This document shows, piece after piece, positions 17,961-26,492 of a stretch of 64,000 nucleotides of DNA; position 1 is the first letter of the stretch, and the number at the start of each line of letters is the position of its first letter. The notes below the pieces were generated by a model. It was given only the letters and a program-made list of their open reading frames with translations. It made no database searches and was not told the origin of the DNA. Location of the stretch: assembly GCA_040768445.1 (NCBI GenBank), contig JAXGMV010000001.1:248001-312000 (forward strand). The letters run 5' to 3'. Made by a program: the position numbers and the translations under genes. This stretch comes from JAXGMV01 sp040768445 (lineage in GTDB: Bacteria; Chloroflexota; Anaerolineae; Anaerolineales; Anaerolineaceae).

Positions 17961-19103
17961 TCACAAGTAGCTGAGCAGGAACTTAATCGCCAGCCTCATG
18001 CCCGTCTTAAGTGAGTCAATCTCCATGTATTCTTCGCGCGTATGAGCGCCTTCACCCTTGCAGCAACCAAACACAATACCTGGTATCCCCTGTGACCAGG
18101 GAATGTTACAGTCGGTTGAGCCTGAACCCGCTTCTGGTTTTTTATCAAGCACATCTGCCGCCACAGTATAGAACCTGTCTTCCAAGGCTGTCTGACGTTC
18201 GGGGTCGATATACGCACTGCACGGCCGGCTGCCGATCACCTCTACGCCCACGTCGATCCCCATCGTATTGTAATGGCTGATGACACTGTCAAAGAACTGC
18301 TTCATTTTCTCAAGGCAGCCCAATGAATCCGATCGGTACTCGTATAGCATTTCAGCCTGTTGGGCAATGGTGTTAACCGAAGTGCCGCCGCTTATCCCGC
18401 CAACATTGTATGTGGTCTTGCTGCCCTCTTCCTGCGGCACCTTCATGGTATACAGGTCGCTGATCATCTGTGACAGGTAATGAATGGCATTGTGATTACC
18501 AAAATTGCCGTAAGAATGACCGCCTTCAGTTTTTACCTCAACCCTGTAACGCGTTGACCCGACTCCCCTGTTGGATATGTGACCATACGTGCCATCCAGG
18601 GAAATGCACTCCAGCATCCGGCTGCCATAATCTTTGACCAGCTGCCGGGAGCCTTTCAGGTTGCCAAGACCTTCCTCGCCAGAGTTGGCGGCAAAAACAA
18701 TGCCAAACGGAAACTTCAACTTATTCTGTATTACAAATTTAACCAACATCAGTAAGGCAACTACATTGGCTGTATCATCCATCACACCCGGGCAGAATAA
18801 CTTGCCATCCCGTACCTCAATTGGCAGCGGCTCAAGATCTGGAAAAACGGTATCGGTATGTGCCATCATTACCAGCACCGGGGCATTATTCTCACAGTTC
18901 ATTGGAAAAACAGCATTAAGAGCAGAATCGATATAAACACCCGCAGCACCATAATCTATCAGCCATGTTTTACAAAACTCAGCACGTTTTTCTTCGTGGT
19001 TGGAAGGCGCTGGAATGCCGCACAGGGTCTTCAGCAACGCCACAGCTTCATCAAAGTTTGAGTCTACAAACTGGTTTATTGTTTCATCGGTGATTTTCTT
19101 CAT
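17961..19103 (-). CDS. M20-family metallopeptidase (PepT/ArgE-type)
   Basis: A 380-residue zinc peptidase. Metal-site motifs are MMAHTDTVFPD (first His-Asp), GVMDDTANVVALLMLV (bridging Asp), NSGEEGLGN (catalytic and metal Glu), and a late GEGAHTREEYME with the last His. This group cleaves di- or tripeptides or N-acyl amino acids in the cytosol. The upstream M20 gene is only 30 bp away on the same strand, so the two form an operon. With the M19, M16 and S9 peptidases and the Dpp-type transporter nearby, it fits a peptide-using lifestyle. Confidence 0.9.
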   Translation of the reverse strand: MKKITDETINQFVDSNFDEAVALLKTLCGIPAPSNHEEKRAEFCKTWLIDYGAAGVYIDSALNAVFPMNCENNAPVLVMMAHTDTVFPDLEPLPIEVRDGKLFCPGVMDDTANVVALLMLVKFVIQNKLKFPFGIVFAANSGEEGLGNLKGSRQLVKDYGSRMLECISLDGTYGHISNRGVGSTRYRVEVKTEGGHSYGNFGNHNAIHYLSQMISDLYTMKVPQEEGSKTTYNVGGISGGTSVNTIAQQAEMLYEYRSDSLGCLEKMKQFFDSVISHYNTMGIDVGVEVIGSRPCSAYIDPERQTALEDRFYTVAADVLDKKPEAGSGSTDCNIPWSQGIPGIVFGCCKGEGAHTREEYMEIDSLKTGMRLAIKFLLSYL

Positions 19104-19133
19104 GGGTCAATTTCCTCTCGCATATCTGTGGTC

Positions 19134-20390
19134 TTATGGTGCAGGATAAGTTGTACCATTCAGTTGACTGAGTTTCGCCTGCAGCGTTTCAATCTTCTCG
19201 GCATAACCATGCGGCACTTGTTCTTTAAAGAAGGATTGAATATTCTGGCGTAAAGGTTCATCAGTCAGGATATCAATAGCCGTCATTGCCAGCCCTTTTG
19301 CACCCAGTATACAGACCTCGTCAGCACGTGCGCTGATGGCAGCATCGGCGAACTCCAGTGAATGTGCATTGATCCCCTCATCAGCAATGGCTAGATAGTC
19401 ATGAATAGCAGGCATCTTGATGGACACATTTCCAACATCAGAGGAGCCGTACTGCTTTTTTGGGTCTGGATAGCTCATAGGAACACCAAGTTCACCCATA
19501 TTCTCTTTGAACTGCTCGCACATCGGTTTATTTGGATAACGCTCTGCATAAATTTTTCGTACCTCAAACCTGCATTGGCAGCCTGTTAGCTTGGCGGAGC
19601 ATTCTGCTGCGCGAATTACCAGGTTCACCAGTTCGCCCAATTCTTCTGCAGTCTCAGACCTGAAGCTGAAATTACACACCGCCTTATCAGGTATGACGTT
19701 GGCTGACTGCCCGCTTTCAAGGATCACGCCGTTGATGTTATCCTGCATACTTAGCGTAGGGCGCATCAGGTCGATATTGCTGAACAGGTTCCTGGCTGCT
19801 GAAAGCGCATTCAAGCCATACTTAGGCACCGAGGAATGCGCTGATTTGCCGTTAAAGTTGACCCTGACCGAGGTAGCTGCCCTCCCACCCCTGAAGATAA
19901 GTGACTCACCGGCAGTGGGATGGATCATTAGGGCATAATCAATATCATCGAAAACACCGTTTTCAATCATGATCACCTTGCCTGCACCGCCCTCCTCAGC
20001 TGGCGTACCCACCAGTGAGAGCCTGCCGCCGCACTGCGATATCACGCTGGCAGCCCCAAGGAAAGCGCCGACGGCACAGGTAGCGATGACATTATGCCCA
20101 CAGCCGTGCCCGATCTCAGCCAGGGCATCATATTCGGCCAGAATAGCGACATGGGGGTGGTCTGCCGTGCCAACAGTGGCGGTGATTGCCGTCTCAAGTC
20201 CGCCGGATGGCCTGGTATAAGTGTAACCCTGCGCATCTAGCAACTCAACGATGGCGGCAACAGATTGAAATTCATTGAAACCGATTTCCTTATAACCATG
20301 AATGCGGTGTGACAGGTCAAGTAGTTCAGGCTGCAGCGAATCAATTTTCCTGGCAGCCTGTTGTTGAAGTGAAGCATTTTTTGATGTCAT
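19134..20390 (-). CDS. M20-family amidohydrolase (AbgB-like, aminobenzoyl-glutamate utilisation type)
   Basis: A 418-residue protein. Motifs include ILAEYDALAEIGHGCGHNVIATCAVGA (metal-site His/Cys block of the M20D amidohydrolases), GTPAEEGGAGK (catalytic Glu pair), IHPTAGES, and NGKSAHSSVPKYGLNAL of the dimerisation domain. GHGCGHN is typical of AbgB and related amidohydrolases that cleave N-acyl or aminobenzoyl amino acids. The ATG start at 20390 has GAGGT upstream. It leads a two-gene operon with the following M20 peptidase; a small ORF may precede it. Confidence 0.9.
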   Translation of the reverse strand: MTSKNASLQQQAARKIDSLQPELLDLSHRIHGYKEIGFNEFQSVAAIVELLDAQGYTYTRPSGGLETAITATVGTADHPHVAILAEYDALAEIGHGCGHNVIATCAVGAFLGAASVISQCGGRLSLVGTPAEEGGAGKVIMIENGVFDDIDYALMIHPTAGESLIFRGGRAATSVRVNFNGKSAHSSVPKYGLNALSAARNLFSNIDLMRPTLSMQDNINGVILESGQSANVIPDKAVCNFSFRSETAEELGELVNLVIRAAECSAKLTGCQCRFEVRKIYAERYPNKPMCEQFKENMGELGVPMSYPDPKKQYGSSDVGNVSIKMPAIHDYLAIADEGINAHSLEFADAAISARADEVCILGAKGLAMTAIDILTDEPLRQNIQSFFKEQVPHGYAEKIETLQAKLSQLNGTTYPAP

Positions 20391-20445
20391 AATACCTCAT
20401 GTTTTTTCATTATTAGCATGTGCTTAATAACATAGAAATAAGCGA

Positions 20446-20622
20446 TCACGCATTTGATTCCAAAGTATGGATAATTTTATCTATCCCGTCAACCAATCGA
20501 TTTCTCTGTCGGACAAACTGCGTTTTATACGCAAGATTTCTAAAATATTCCAGCCCCTGCTGGATATTCTTTACTTCCATTTCATTTATTAGTGTTGAAT
20601 ACAGCTTTCGGGCATCACTCAT
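20446..20622 (-). CDS. Small hypothetical protein
   Basis: A 58-residue frame from an ATG at 20622 with AAAGGTG 7 nt upstream; a longer frame from a GTG at 20667 has no good site. The sequence (MSDARKLYSTLINEME...) is charged and likely helical, with no recognised family. It ends about 55 bp before the AbgB-like gene on the same strand. The plausible start signal and codon make-up favour a real gene, but the length leaves doubt. Confidence 0.4.
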   Translation of the reverse strand: MSDARKLYSTLINEMEVKNIQQGLEYFRNLAYKTQFVRQRNRLVDGIDKIIHTLESNA

Positions 20623-20667
20623 CAGGTTGCACCTTTCATCACTGATCAGGAGCTGGCTTTGTGTCAC

Positions 20668-21014
20668 ATACTATATAGGTCAATCTGTACTGCTGGCTCT
20701 TAACTGGTCATTATGATGTAATCAATTACTGGTCTCTTGTAATTCAAAATAACATCTTTATTATATGTGAGATAACAGCCTGGGGTGAAATTAAAGAGCC
20801 GATGAATATGTGCTGCGGAATCACCCGGAGGAAATCCCGGTGAACTGCAGAACTTAGTGAAAATTCAAAAGAGAGTTACCCCTGTTTTCGGTTGTAATAC
20901 ATGTCGGAGTAATACTTAATATTAAACAGGTAAAATATGCTATGCAAGAAGTCAACTCTCACCTATAATAAAAAATGAATCCTAATTAGTGAGGATTATT
21001 GATTCAACAAACAA
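20668..21014. other. Intergenic region with a nested RNA-like hairpin
   Basis: No ORF is credible here. A nested hairpin occurs at 20813-20850: outer CTGC/GCAG, an internal loop, then TCACC-GG pairing with CC-GGTGA around a single bulged C and an AGGAAATC loop. It could be a leader RNA element for the small gene at 21027 or part of an uncharacterised RNA; no known riboswitch consensus was matched. A TATAAT occurs at 20964-20969 ahead of the next gene, but with a poor -35. Confidence 0.3.
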
Positions 21015-21026
21015 ATGGAGGAAATG

Positions 21027-21248
21027 ATGGCATATACACTTCAATCAAAAGTTGGCGAGCTTCTGAAAGATGCAGAAGCAGTAAAAGTCGTTGAAAAATA
21101 TTCACCTGGTCTCTCCAAGAATCCAATGATTGGACTTGTGAAAGGCATGACCCTTGAAAAATTGGTTGAGGTGCCACAAGCCAAGCAGGCTGGTCTCACC
21201 AAGGAGATGATTGTCAAAGTACTGGAAGAGATTAACAAGAAAAAGTAA
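21027..21248 (+). CDS. Small helical protein, unknown function
   Basis: A 73-residue protein from the ATG at 21027, with GGAGG 5 nt upstream; an ATG at 21015 is too early for that site. The sequence has two short repeats of helix-turn character (KVGELLKDAEAVKVVEKYSPG and GMTLEKLVEVPQAKQAGLTKEM). From memory it resembles a small module found at the C-terminus of some clostridial glycoside hydrolases, here standing alone; this was not checked. A perfect 12-bp hairpin follows the gene. It is co-directional with the sortase-type pair but separated by a likely terminator. Confidence 0.7.
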   Translation: MAYTLQSKVGELLKDAEAVKVVEKYSPGLSKNPMIGLVKGMTLEKLVEVPQAKQAGLTKEMIVKVLEEINKKK

Positions 21249-21278
21249 GTGCGTTTGGCATTACACTGAGTAAGATCT

Positions 21279-21305
21279 AACTGGAAGTGAAACTCACTTC
21301 CAGTT
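21279..21305 (+). terminator. Perfect 12-bp hairpin after the small helical gene
   Basis: AACTGGAAGTGA (21279-21290) and its exact reverse complement (21294-21305) are separated by only AAC. The stem is strong but is not followed by a T-run, so it may be a terminator of the non-canonical kind or an RNA-processing hairpin. Confidence 0.5.
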
Positions 21306-21322
21306 TCGTGTGAATCAATAAG

Positions 21323-21352
21323 TTCGTATATAATTAATTTCGAATATACGAA
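21323..21352. promoter_or_regulatory. Candidate operator/promoter of the sortase pair
   Basis: TTCGTATA (21323-21330) and TATACGAA (21345-21352) form an 8-bp inverted repeat with a 14-bp spacer. A TATAAT at 21329-21334 overlaps the left arm. The arrangement, about 60 bp before the surface-protein gene, would suit a dimeric repressor covering the -10 region. The -35 is poor. Confidence 0.35.
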
Positions 21353-21412
21353 AGCTATTTTCAGAAAACAACATGTTGTTATTAAAGAAAAACAGTCATC
21401 AGGAGCAGGCAT

Positions 21413-21997
21413 ATGAAAAATAAAAAGCTTTCAAGATTACAAATTTTATCCATTGTACTTGGGCTTATCGGCATTGCCCTGTTCATAGGCGGCACCTTAC
21501 GAGTGAAGGGGGTCGGTGTATCTCATGCGCAGCAACCTGCAGATGTAAACATTTGTACTGCAATTACTGAAGGCAAAGGACTGCGTTTTGAAACGGTCAC
21601 AATGAGTTATGACGATGTATATGGCACAGGCGGGATTTTCTATGAAGACGGCACACCGCAGCAAGGCCATGAATTTGATTACATTGGAAAATGCATCACA
21701 CCTGAGCCACCAGCTACCGAAGAACCAAAACCAACCGAGAACGTTGAGGTAGTCACCATCATTAGACAGGACCCAACAGAGGTTCCTCAGACTGAAGAAC
21801 CCACAGAGGAAGATCCTGCTCTGTTTGAAATGCCGGATGGCGAAAGCGAGAATGAACTTGTACCCTCCACCGGTATTGACCTGGCGCAGGCAGCAGCAGC
21901 AGAAAAAGCGGTCACAACCGGCAATATTCTGATCCGCTTTGGATTGGTAGCTTTTGGCGTTGCCCTGGTTGCATTGGGATTGTCGAGAAGACGGTAG
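21413..21997 (+). CDS. Surface protein with C-terminal sortase-type sorting signal (LVPSTG)
   Basis: A 194-residue protein. An N-terminal helix (about 12-30, ending VSHAQQ) looks like a signal peptide. The middle is a short domain followed by a Pro/Thr/Glu-rich linker (TEEPKPTENVE, TEVPQTEEPTEE). Near the C-terminus is LVPSTGIDLA, then a hydrophobic helix (IRFGLVAFGVALVALGL) and the terminal SRRR. Pentapeptide, helix and basic tail together match a sortase sorting signal, although the spacing from motif to helix (about 18 residues) is longer than usual. The next gene, 33 bp downstream, is a sortase, which strongly supports the reading. The function of the displayed domain is unknown. Confidence 0.8.
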   Translation: MKNKKLSRLQILSIVLGLIGIALFIGGTLRVKGVGVSHAQQPADVNICTAITEGKGLRFETVTMSYDDVYGTGGIFYEDGTPQQGHEFDYIGKCITPEPPATEEPKPTENVEVVTIIRQDPTEVPQTEEPTEEDPALFEMPDGESENELVPSTGIDLAQAAAAEKAVTTGNILIRFGLVAFGVALVALGLSRRR

Positions 21998-22030
21998 GAC
22001 AATCATACACATAAATAATCGATTGACAGC

Positions 22031-22786
22031 ATGAACAGGATCCACGTCAGCCCACTGAACCTCCTGGTCATCCTGTTAGGATGTATCCTGTTACTGGCCG
22101 GCCTGACCGGTGCATTTCAGTTACCAGGTGAACCCGTGACGGATACTGGTATCAGCGCTCCACCCGCTGCTAAGTCATCTGATAAACAGGTATCTGCACC
22201 GCTGGTCACCAGGACGCCTTTTCTGCCCGTATTTTCCACTGCTGTTCCTACAACTCCTGCTGCAGTGCCCAAAAGCAGCGCCACACAACCTTCTGTGCCA
22301 GTACCTGATCCAACACCTGAACCTGCAGTACCAACACGCTTACAAATCCCCGCCATTAAACTGGATGCGCCGGTTGTGCCGGTGATCTATTTTCTGACGG
22401 ATATCGATGGTGTTACCTACAAGCAGTACCAGTCGTTGAACTACTTTGCTGCCGGTTGGCACTCCGATTCAGCGCGAGCTGGCGAAATCGGTAACACGGT
22501 CATCAACGGTCACAACAACGCCTACGGTGAGGTCTTTGCCAAACTGGCAGATGTGCAGGTGGGTGACAATATTGACCTGCAGTCAGATAGCGGGACCTTT
22601 CACTACACGGTGGTCAACCGTATCATCTTCCCTGATTCCTACTACATGGAATTTGACAAGCGCGTTTCGAACGGCCGCTGGGTAGCCCGCAGCAGTGACA
22701 ACAGGCTGACCCTGGTAACCTGCTGGCCTTACGAAACCTATACGCATCGATTGATATTAGTCGCAAAACAGGTTGGTGTAAATTGA
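22031..22786 (+). CDS. Sortase family transpeptidase
   Basis: A 251-residue protein. An N-terminal membrane helix (about 8-28) leads into a Pro/Thr/Ala-rich stalk (to about 100), then the sortase beta-barrel starting at RLQIPAIKLDAPVVPV. Catalytic residues are visible: His in NTVINGHNNAYG, Cys in LTLVTCWPYETYTH, and a following Arg in HRLILVAK. The enzyme cleaves a sorting motif and links the protein to a nucleophile in the wall or envelope. It lies directly behind a gene with an LVPSTG-type signal, its likely substrate, and is followed by a strong terminator. Confidence 0.92.
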   Translation: MNRIHVSPLNLLVILLGCILLLAGLTGAFQLPGEPVTDTGISAPPAAKSSDKQVSAPLVTRTPFLPVFSTAVPTTPAAVPKSSATQPSVPVPDPTPEPAVPTRLQIPAIKLDAPVVPVIYFLTDIDGVTYKQYQSLNYFAAGWHSDSARAGEIGNTVINGHNNAYGEVFAKLADVQVGDNIDLQSDSGTFHYTVVNRIIFPDSYYMEFDKRVSNGRWVARSSDNRLTLVTCWPYETYTHRLILVAKQVGVN

Positions 22787-22803
22787 AACTGCTTAGTCTC
22801 AAT

Positions 22804-22840
22804 TACAGGCGCTGTTCATCGCAGCGCCTGTATTTTTTTC
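22804..22840 (+). terminator. Intrinsic terminator of the sortase gene
   Basis: An 11-bp stem (TACAGGCGCTG, 22804-22814, with CAGCGCCTGTA, 22822-22832) is followed by seven T residues. This is a textbook rho-independent terminator, placed between the convergent sortase and metalloprotease genes. Confidence 0.85.
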
Positions 22841-22852
22841 TTTCTACGATCA

Positions 22853-25574
22853 TTACTTCTTAATACAAACACCCAAACCAGTCGGTTGAATCACCCACTT
22901 GCATGTGTCCTTATGACGGTTACATATCGCCTGGGTTGTATATGTCCTGCAGATGTCCAATGGTATTATGGGTGGTCTAAAAATCAATGTGGGTTTTAAT
23001 ATCGGATTCAACGGCACTTCTGTCGCGATTTCAACCGGCTTACGGACTGGAAGGTCGAATATATTCCCATTATATGTACCTAATCCAGAATAAATCCAGC
23101 ACAACTGGCGGTTAAGCTGGCCATACAACCACTGACCGTCCTCGCTGCGGGCTTCAATCGGCATGATTGTGCCCGCACTCGCTGCAGTGAGTACATCGTA
23201 CTGCGTGCCTGGTCCTGAGCGGCAGTTGGAATCGGCTGTCAGGGTGAAACCGGGTGCATCGCTGAAGACTTCAAACGTGCAGATACCTGACTCGGCCGGG
23301 GCAGTACTGTCCGACCCCTGCCAGTAAGCCAGCATCTGCCATTTACCCAGCTCATCAGGTTTGAAGCGGTCGTTGTAAGTGCCATTGCTCATCACATTGC
23401 GGTTGATGATTTGGTGCTTGCCAGTTGGGCTGATGTAATCAATCGCAATGGTTTCACCGCCTTTAGCAGGCGACAGGTTGACAGCGGTAGATGCGTACCT
23501 GCCTAATTCCACCGGCTGCTGAGGTATGCTGCAGGTCATAGTGCTGGGGGCCACCACACAAGATTTGTAAGTAAACCCATCCACCGGGATATAAAAATCA
23601 TCCCTCATTACCCGCATCTCCATCAGCACTTCTTCGCAATCCCCCGGCATGGCATCTTTGGGTAACGTTCCAGAAAACGGTACCACCTGCTCTTCACCGG
23701 GTGTCATCGAGCCCTGCAAAATCCCTCCATCGATTACCCAGTATCTACGATCGATTGCACTGATAACCTTACGTGTAAAAGTGTAGCGGTAAGGATGAAA
23801 ACATTTCAAACTGTTTTTCAAGCTGATATGCTGTGGTGATGTAAACGCACCAAGAAATTCAGTCGCATGCACATCATCAAATGCATCCTGAACGATATTC
23901 TGTGAAGCATAGGTCTCGCTGGCTGCGTTATTGGCATGCGTCACTTCGCCCATATAATCCCTGATCACCACCTTTACCTGGGCTGCTGCATGGCTTGTGG
24001 GCGTCCATGGCACCTCGCCAAAGTAAAAGCCGTCCTTTTCCAGCAGGTTGATTTGCTGCGTGTCAATTAATGAGGCATTGTTCAAATATGATTCATCATC
24101 ACACTCGTCGTACACCACAATCGGCTGCGTGACGTAGATATCCACCAGTACATTGTAGGCGTCGCTGTAGCCAGTATTCTGAATCATATACTTGATGCGA
24201 TTCTCATGGTTAACCCAGAAGGGGTCGCCATAACCGGTGGGATGCCACTCGCCGCCCTCCTGTGTAAGACCGTAACCTGGCGGGTAAACATCCCAACCAT
24301 TTGCCTGGCTGTCAATCCAGATATCACGCGAGCTGTACTCAATATAACCCAGACCTGAATCGGTCTCTGAGTAAGGCGTAATCATTGGGTCTGGCCCAAT
24401 CGACTGTCCTCTAATGGCTTTGACCACGCAGCGGTTGCTTGAATCCTTGTGCAAATATGTTATAGTCAGTTGGAGAGGCTCATTGACATAGGACTCTCCG
24501 GGCTGTAGGGCAGCATCATTATAATCCCCATCATTTTCTGGGAATTGGATCACCGCCTGCCTGCCCTCAATGTAACCTTGTATACCTTCCACATAATTCG
24601 TGTCAGCATAGGTGACGATAACACCCTCTTCAGGTATTTTCGTGTCAAAGCCAATTTTTGCCCGGCATTCGACAATATACCCTGCGAAATTATTGCCATA
24701 ATTCAGGTAAGGGATACGCAGAACATTGTGACCGGGGTATTCCAGGGGATCGAGCGCAACTGTGATTTCACCTGAATCAAGGTCAGTGACCTCAGGCACC
24801 CACCCGGCACGCGACTTGGACCAACCACCGTAATGGGTGAGCACGTGGCTGTCGCCCACGATGTCGTAGGGACCCATCCTGACATGGAAGAGGTTGTGCA
24901 CATGGCCCAACTCGTGACCAAGCACCTCCGACATGCTTTCAAAATCCACATTCTCGCCGACATGCACCAGGCTGATTAGCTTGTTGATTGGACCAATCGA
25001 CGTCGGTACAGCCATCGAACAGGTCACATACCCCCCCCGGAGGGGTGTAACCACAGCCAACTGTGTAACCAAATTGAGATTGGATATTGCTCACAACCAG
25101 AAGTGCATCGTAGGTACTGATGGCATCACCCACGGCAGAGTAAGCCAGTGCCAGGGCATCGTTAAAAATACTGACAAAATCCGGGTTGTTTTCAGGGTCA
25201 TTGTATCTTTCCAACGCATGCGGCGCATCAAACCAGCCATTTGAACTGTTGGGGTTTTCAATAGCTGTGAACGTCATGTGCGTGTGGTTGTAGGTTGCCT
25301 GTGTAATGAAGGGGGTCATCGTTTGGCTTATTAGAGCACCGTAAGTGCCGGCAGAGTAGCGCGGCTCATGAATGTTGGCTCGCAAACCAGCTGGGAAACC
25401 GGGTTCGCAGGCAGCCTCGGATGAACAATCCGGTGAGACCTTCATGAAGATCACGGCGACTTTCTTCTCAACAGTGATGACTTGTTTAACGGTGTTGGCT
25501 GTAACGAAACCTGTGGTAAGCAGGGTTATCAGTGAGATCACGATGGAAAACAACGGGGAAAAGCGGTGTTTCAT
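22853..25574 (-). pseudogene. Secreted metzincin-like zinc protease with SH3b domain; frame broken at a G8 tract
   Basis: Two overlapping frames belong to one gene. The first (25574 to about 25030) has a signal peptide (MKHRFSPLFSIVISLITLL...TGFVTA) and the start of a protease domain. The second (to 22853) continues with SMAVPTSIGPINK and the zinc site GHELGHVHNLFH, an HExxHxxNxxH motif with Asn in the usual Gly position. Then come CARDB-like beta domains and a C-terminal SH3b domain (SNCRSGPGTQYDVL). The frames join at a run of eight G (minus strand; C8 at 25031-25038): with seven G the reading continues as TPPGGYVTCS. The intact product would have about 906 residues. The break may be a sequencing error, a mutation, or phase variation. 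The two pieces are described here as one locus. Confidence 0.8.
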
Positions 25575-25645
25575 AATCCCTCCTTGTGAATGAGAGGAAC
25601 ACTACTTTTCAGTGTAGCACTTTTGAGCGCTGATTCAATAGTCAG

Positions 25646-25689
25646 TGTTAGGAATGCTGGGTGATGCTGTTAGGAATGCTGGGTGATGC
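25646..25689. repeat. Exact 22-bp tandem duplication
   Basis: The unit TGTTAGGAATGCTGGGTGAT+GC occurs twice back to back (25646-25667 and 25668-25689) in the gap between the metalloprotease and the AbiE genes. Exact identity points to a recent slippage event or a paired binding site. Confidence 0.85.
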
Positions 25690-25813
25690 AGGTATAACAG
25701 ATGGGGGTGGTAGAGCGTCTATCCTGGACTATATTTGGAAAACACACATCGTTTAGAAGCGTGGTCCAACAGGCAGCTGGTAATGAATAATCCCTCTTGT
25801 AAAATGTTCATAT

Positions 25814-25852
25814 ATATAGGATAATAGACATTAAGCGTCTATTATCCTATAT
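25814..25852 (+). promoter_or_regulatory. 16-bp perfect inverted repeat at the AbiEi start, probable autoregulatory operator
   Basis: ATATAGGATAATAGAC (25814-25829) and its exact reverse complement (25837-25852) are separated by ATTAAGC. The right arm runs into the ATG at 25851. AbiEi antitoxins are known to bind inverted repeats in their own promoter and repress it. There is no Shine-Dalgarno sequence, so the transcript may be leaderless or the hairpin may hide the start codon. Confidence 0.7.
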
Positions 25853-26492
25853 GAAAACAACAATTCTTTCCTCCCTTGATTCCTTGCCATACTTCACCAC
25901 AGAAGCGGTAAAACAACTTTTGGGTGATGAAACTTACGTTCCCGGCACAATTCAAACCGCGTTGTACCGTTGGATGAGAGCCGGGCACATCATCCAGTTA
26001 AAAAAAGGCGTGTACATGACGCGCCGATTTTATGAAAATAACCGCACCCATGCAGATTTTGCACCGATGGTCAGTGCTATATTAATCCCCCAGTCCTACC
26101 TATCTTTGGAATACATTCTACAGCGCAGCGCTATTCTCACAGAAGTGACATATCCGGTCTCTGCTGTGACGCTGAAACAAACCCGCGTATTTGAAAACAA
26201 ACTTGGAACATTTTCCTACCGCCATATCAAAGTGGAGCTCTATCAAGGGTTTACGATCTCGGAATACCTGGGCATCCCAATTGCGCAAGCTACCCTGGCC
26301 AAAGCGCTTTTTGATTTTTTCTACCTGCGTCCCTGGAGAGGCGGGGGTAACCTGGTGGAAGAGCTGCGCCTGAACCTGGATGATTTTACTGGAGAAGACC
26401 AGGATGAATTTGCCACATTTGTTGAAATCAGCGAAAGCCGAAAAATGCACCATATCTTAAACAATCTGAGGAATACATCATGGCGACATTAA
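25851..26492 (+). CDS. AbiEi-type antitoxin / transcriptional repressor
   Basis: A 213-residue protein. The N-terminal 70 residues form a winged-helix type domain (PYFTTEAVKQLLGDE, IQTALYRWMRAGHIIQLKKGVYMT), as in AbiEi antitoxins of type IV systems. The rest (SLEYILQRSAIL, VYPVSAVTLKQTR-like region, IAQATLAKALFDFFYLRP) matches the C-terminal antitoxin domain of the same family. Antitoxins of this group neutralise the toxin without binding it and repress the operon. The ATG at 25851 abuts a 16-bp inverted repeat. It overlaps the toxin gene by 13 bp, so translation is coupled. This pair is a phage-defence or stabilisation element, often horizontally acquired. Confidence 0.88.
   Translation: MKTTILSSLDSLPYFTTEAVKQLLGDETYVPGTIQTALYRWMRAGHIIQLKKGVYMTRRFYENNRTHADFAPMVSAILIPQSYLSLEYILQRSAILTEVTYPVSAVTLKQTRVFENKLGTFSYRHIKVELYQGFTISEYLGIPIAQATLAKALFDFFYLRPWRGGGNLVEELRLNLDDFTGEDQDEFATFVEISESRKMHHILNNLRNTSWRH

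Noticed and set aside
20771..20860. Cobalamin riboswitch
   Set aside because: Some short matches (GGAA, CCGGTGAA) but no B12 box or the conserved CCGCAACTGT segment.
21497..22045. 182-residue minus-strand ORF across the sortase substrate gene
   Set aside because: Cys/Phe-rich composition without any motif; the plus-strand frame has signal peptide, sorting motif and a sortase neighbour.
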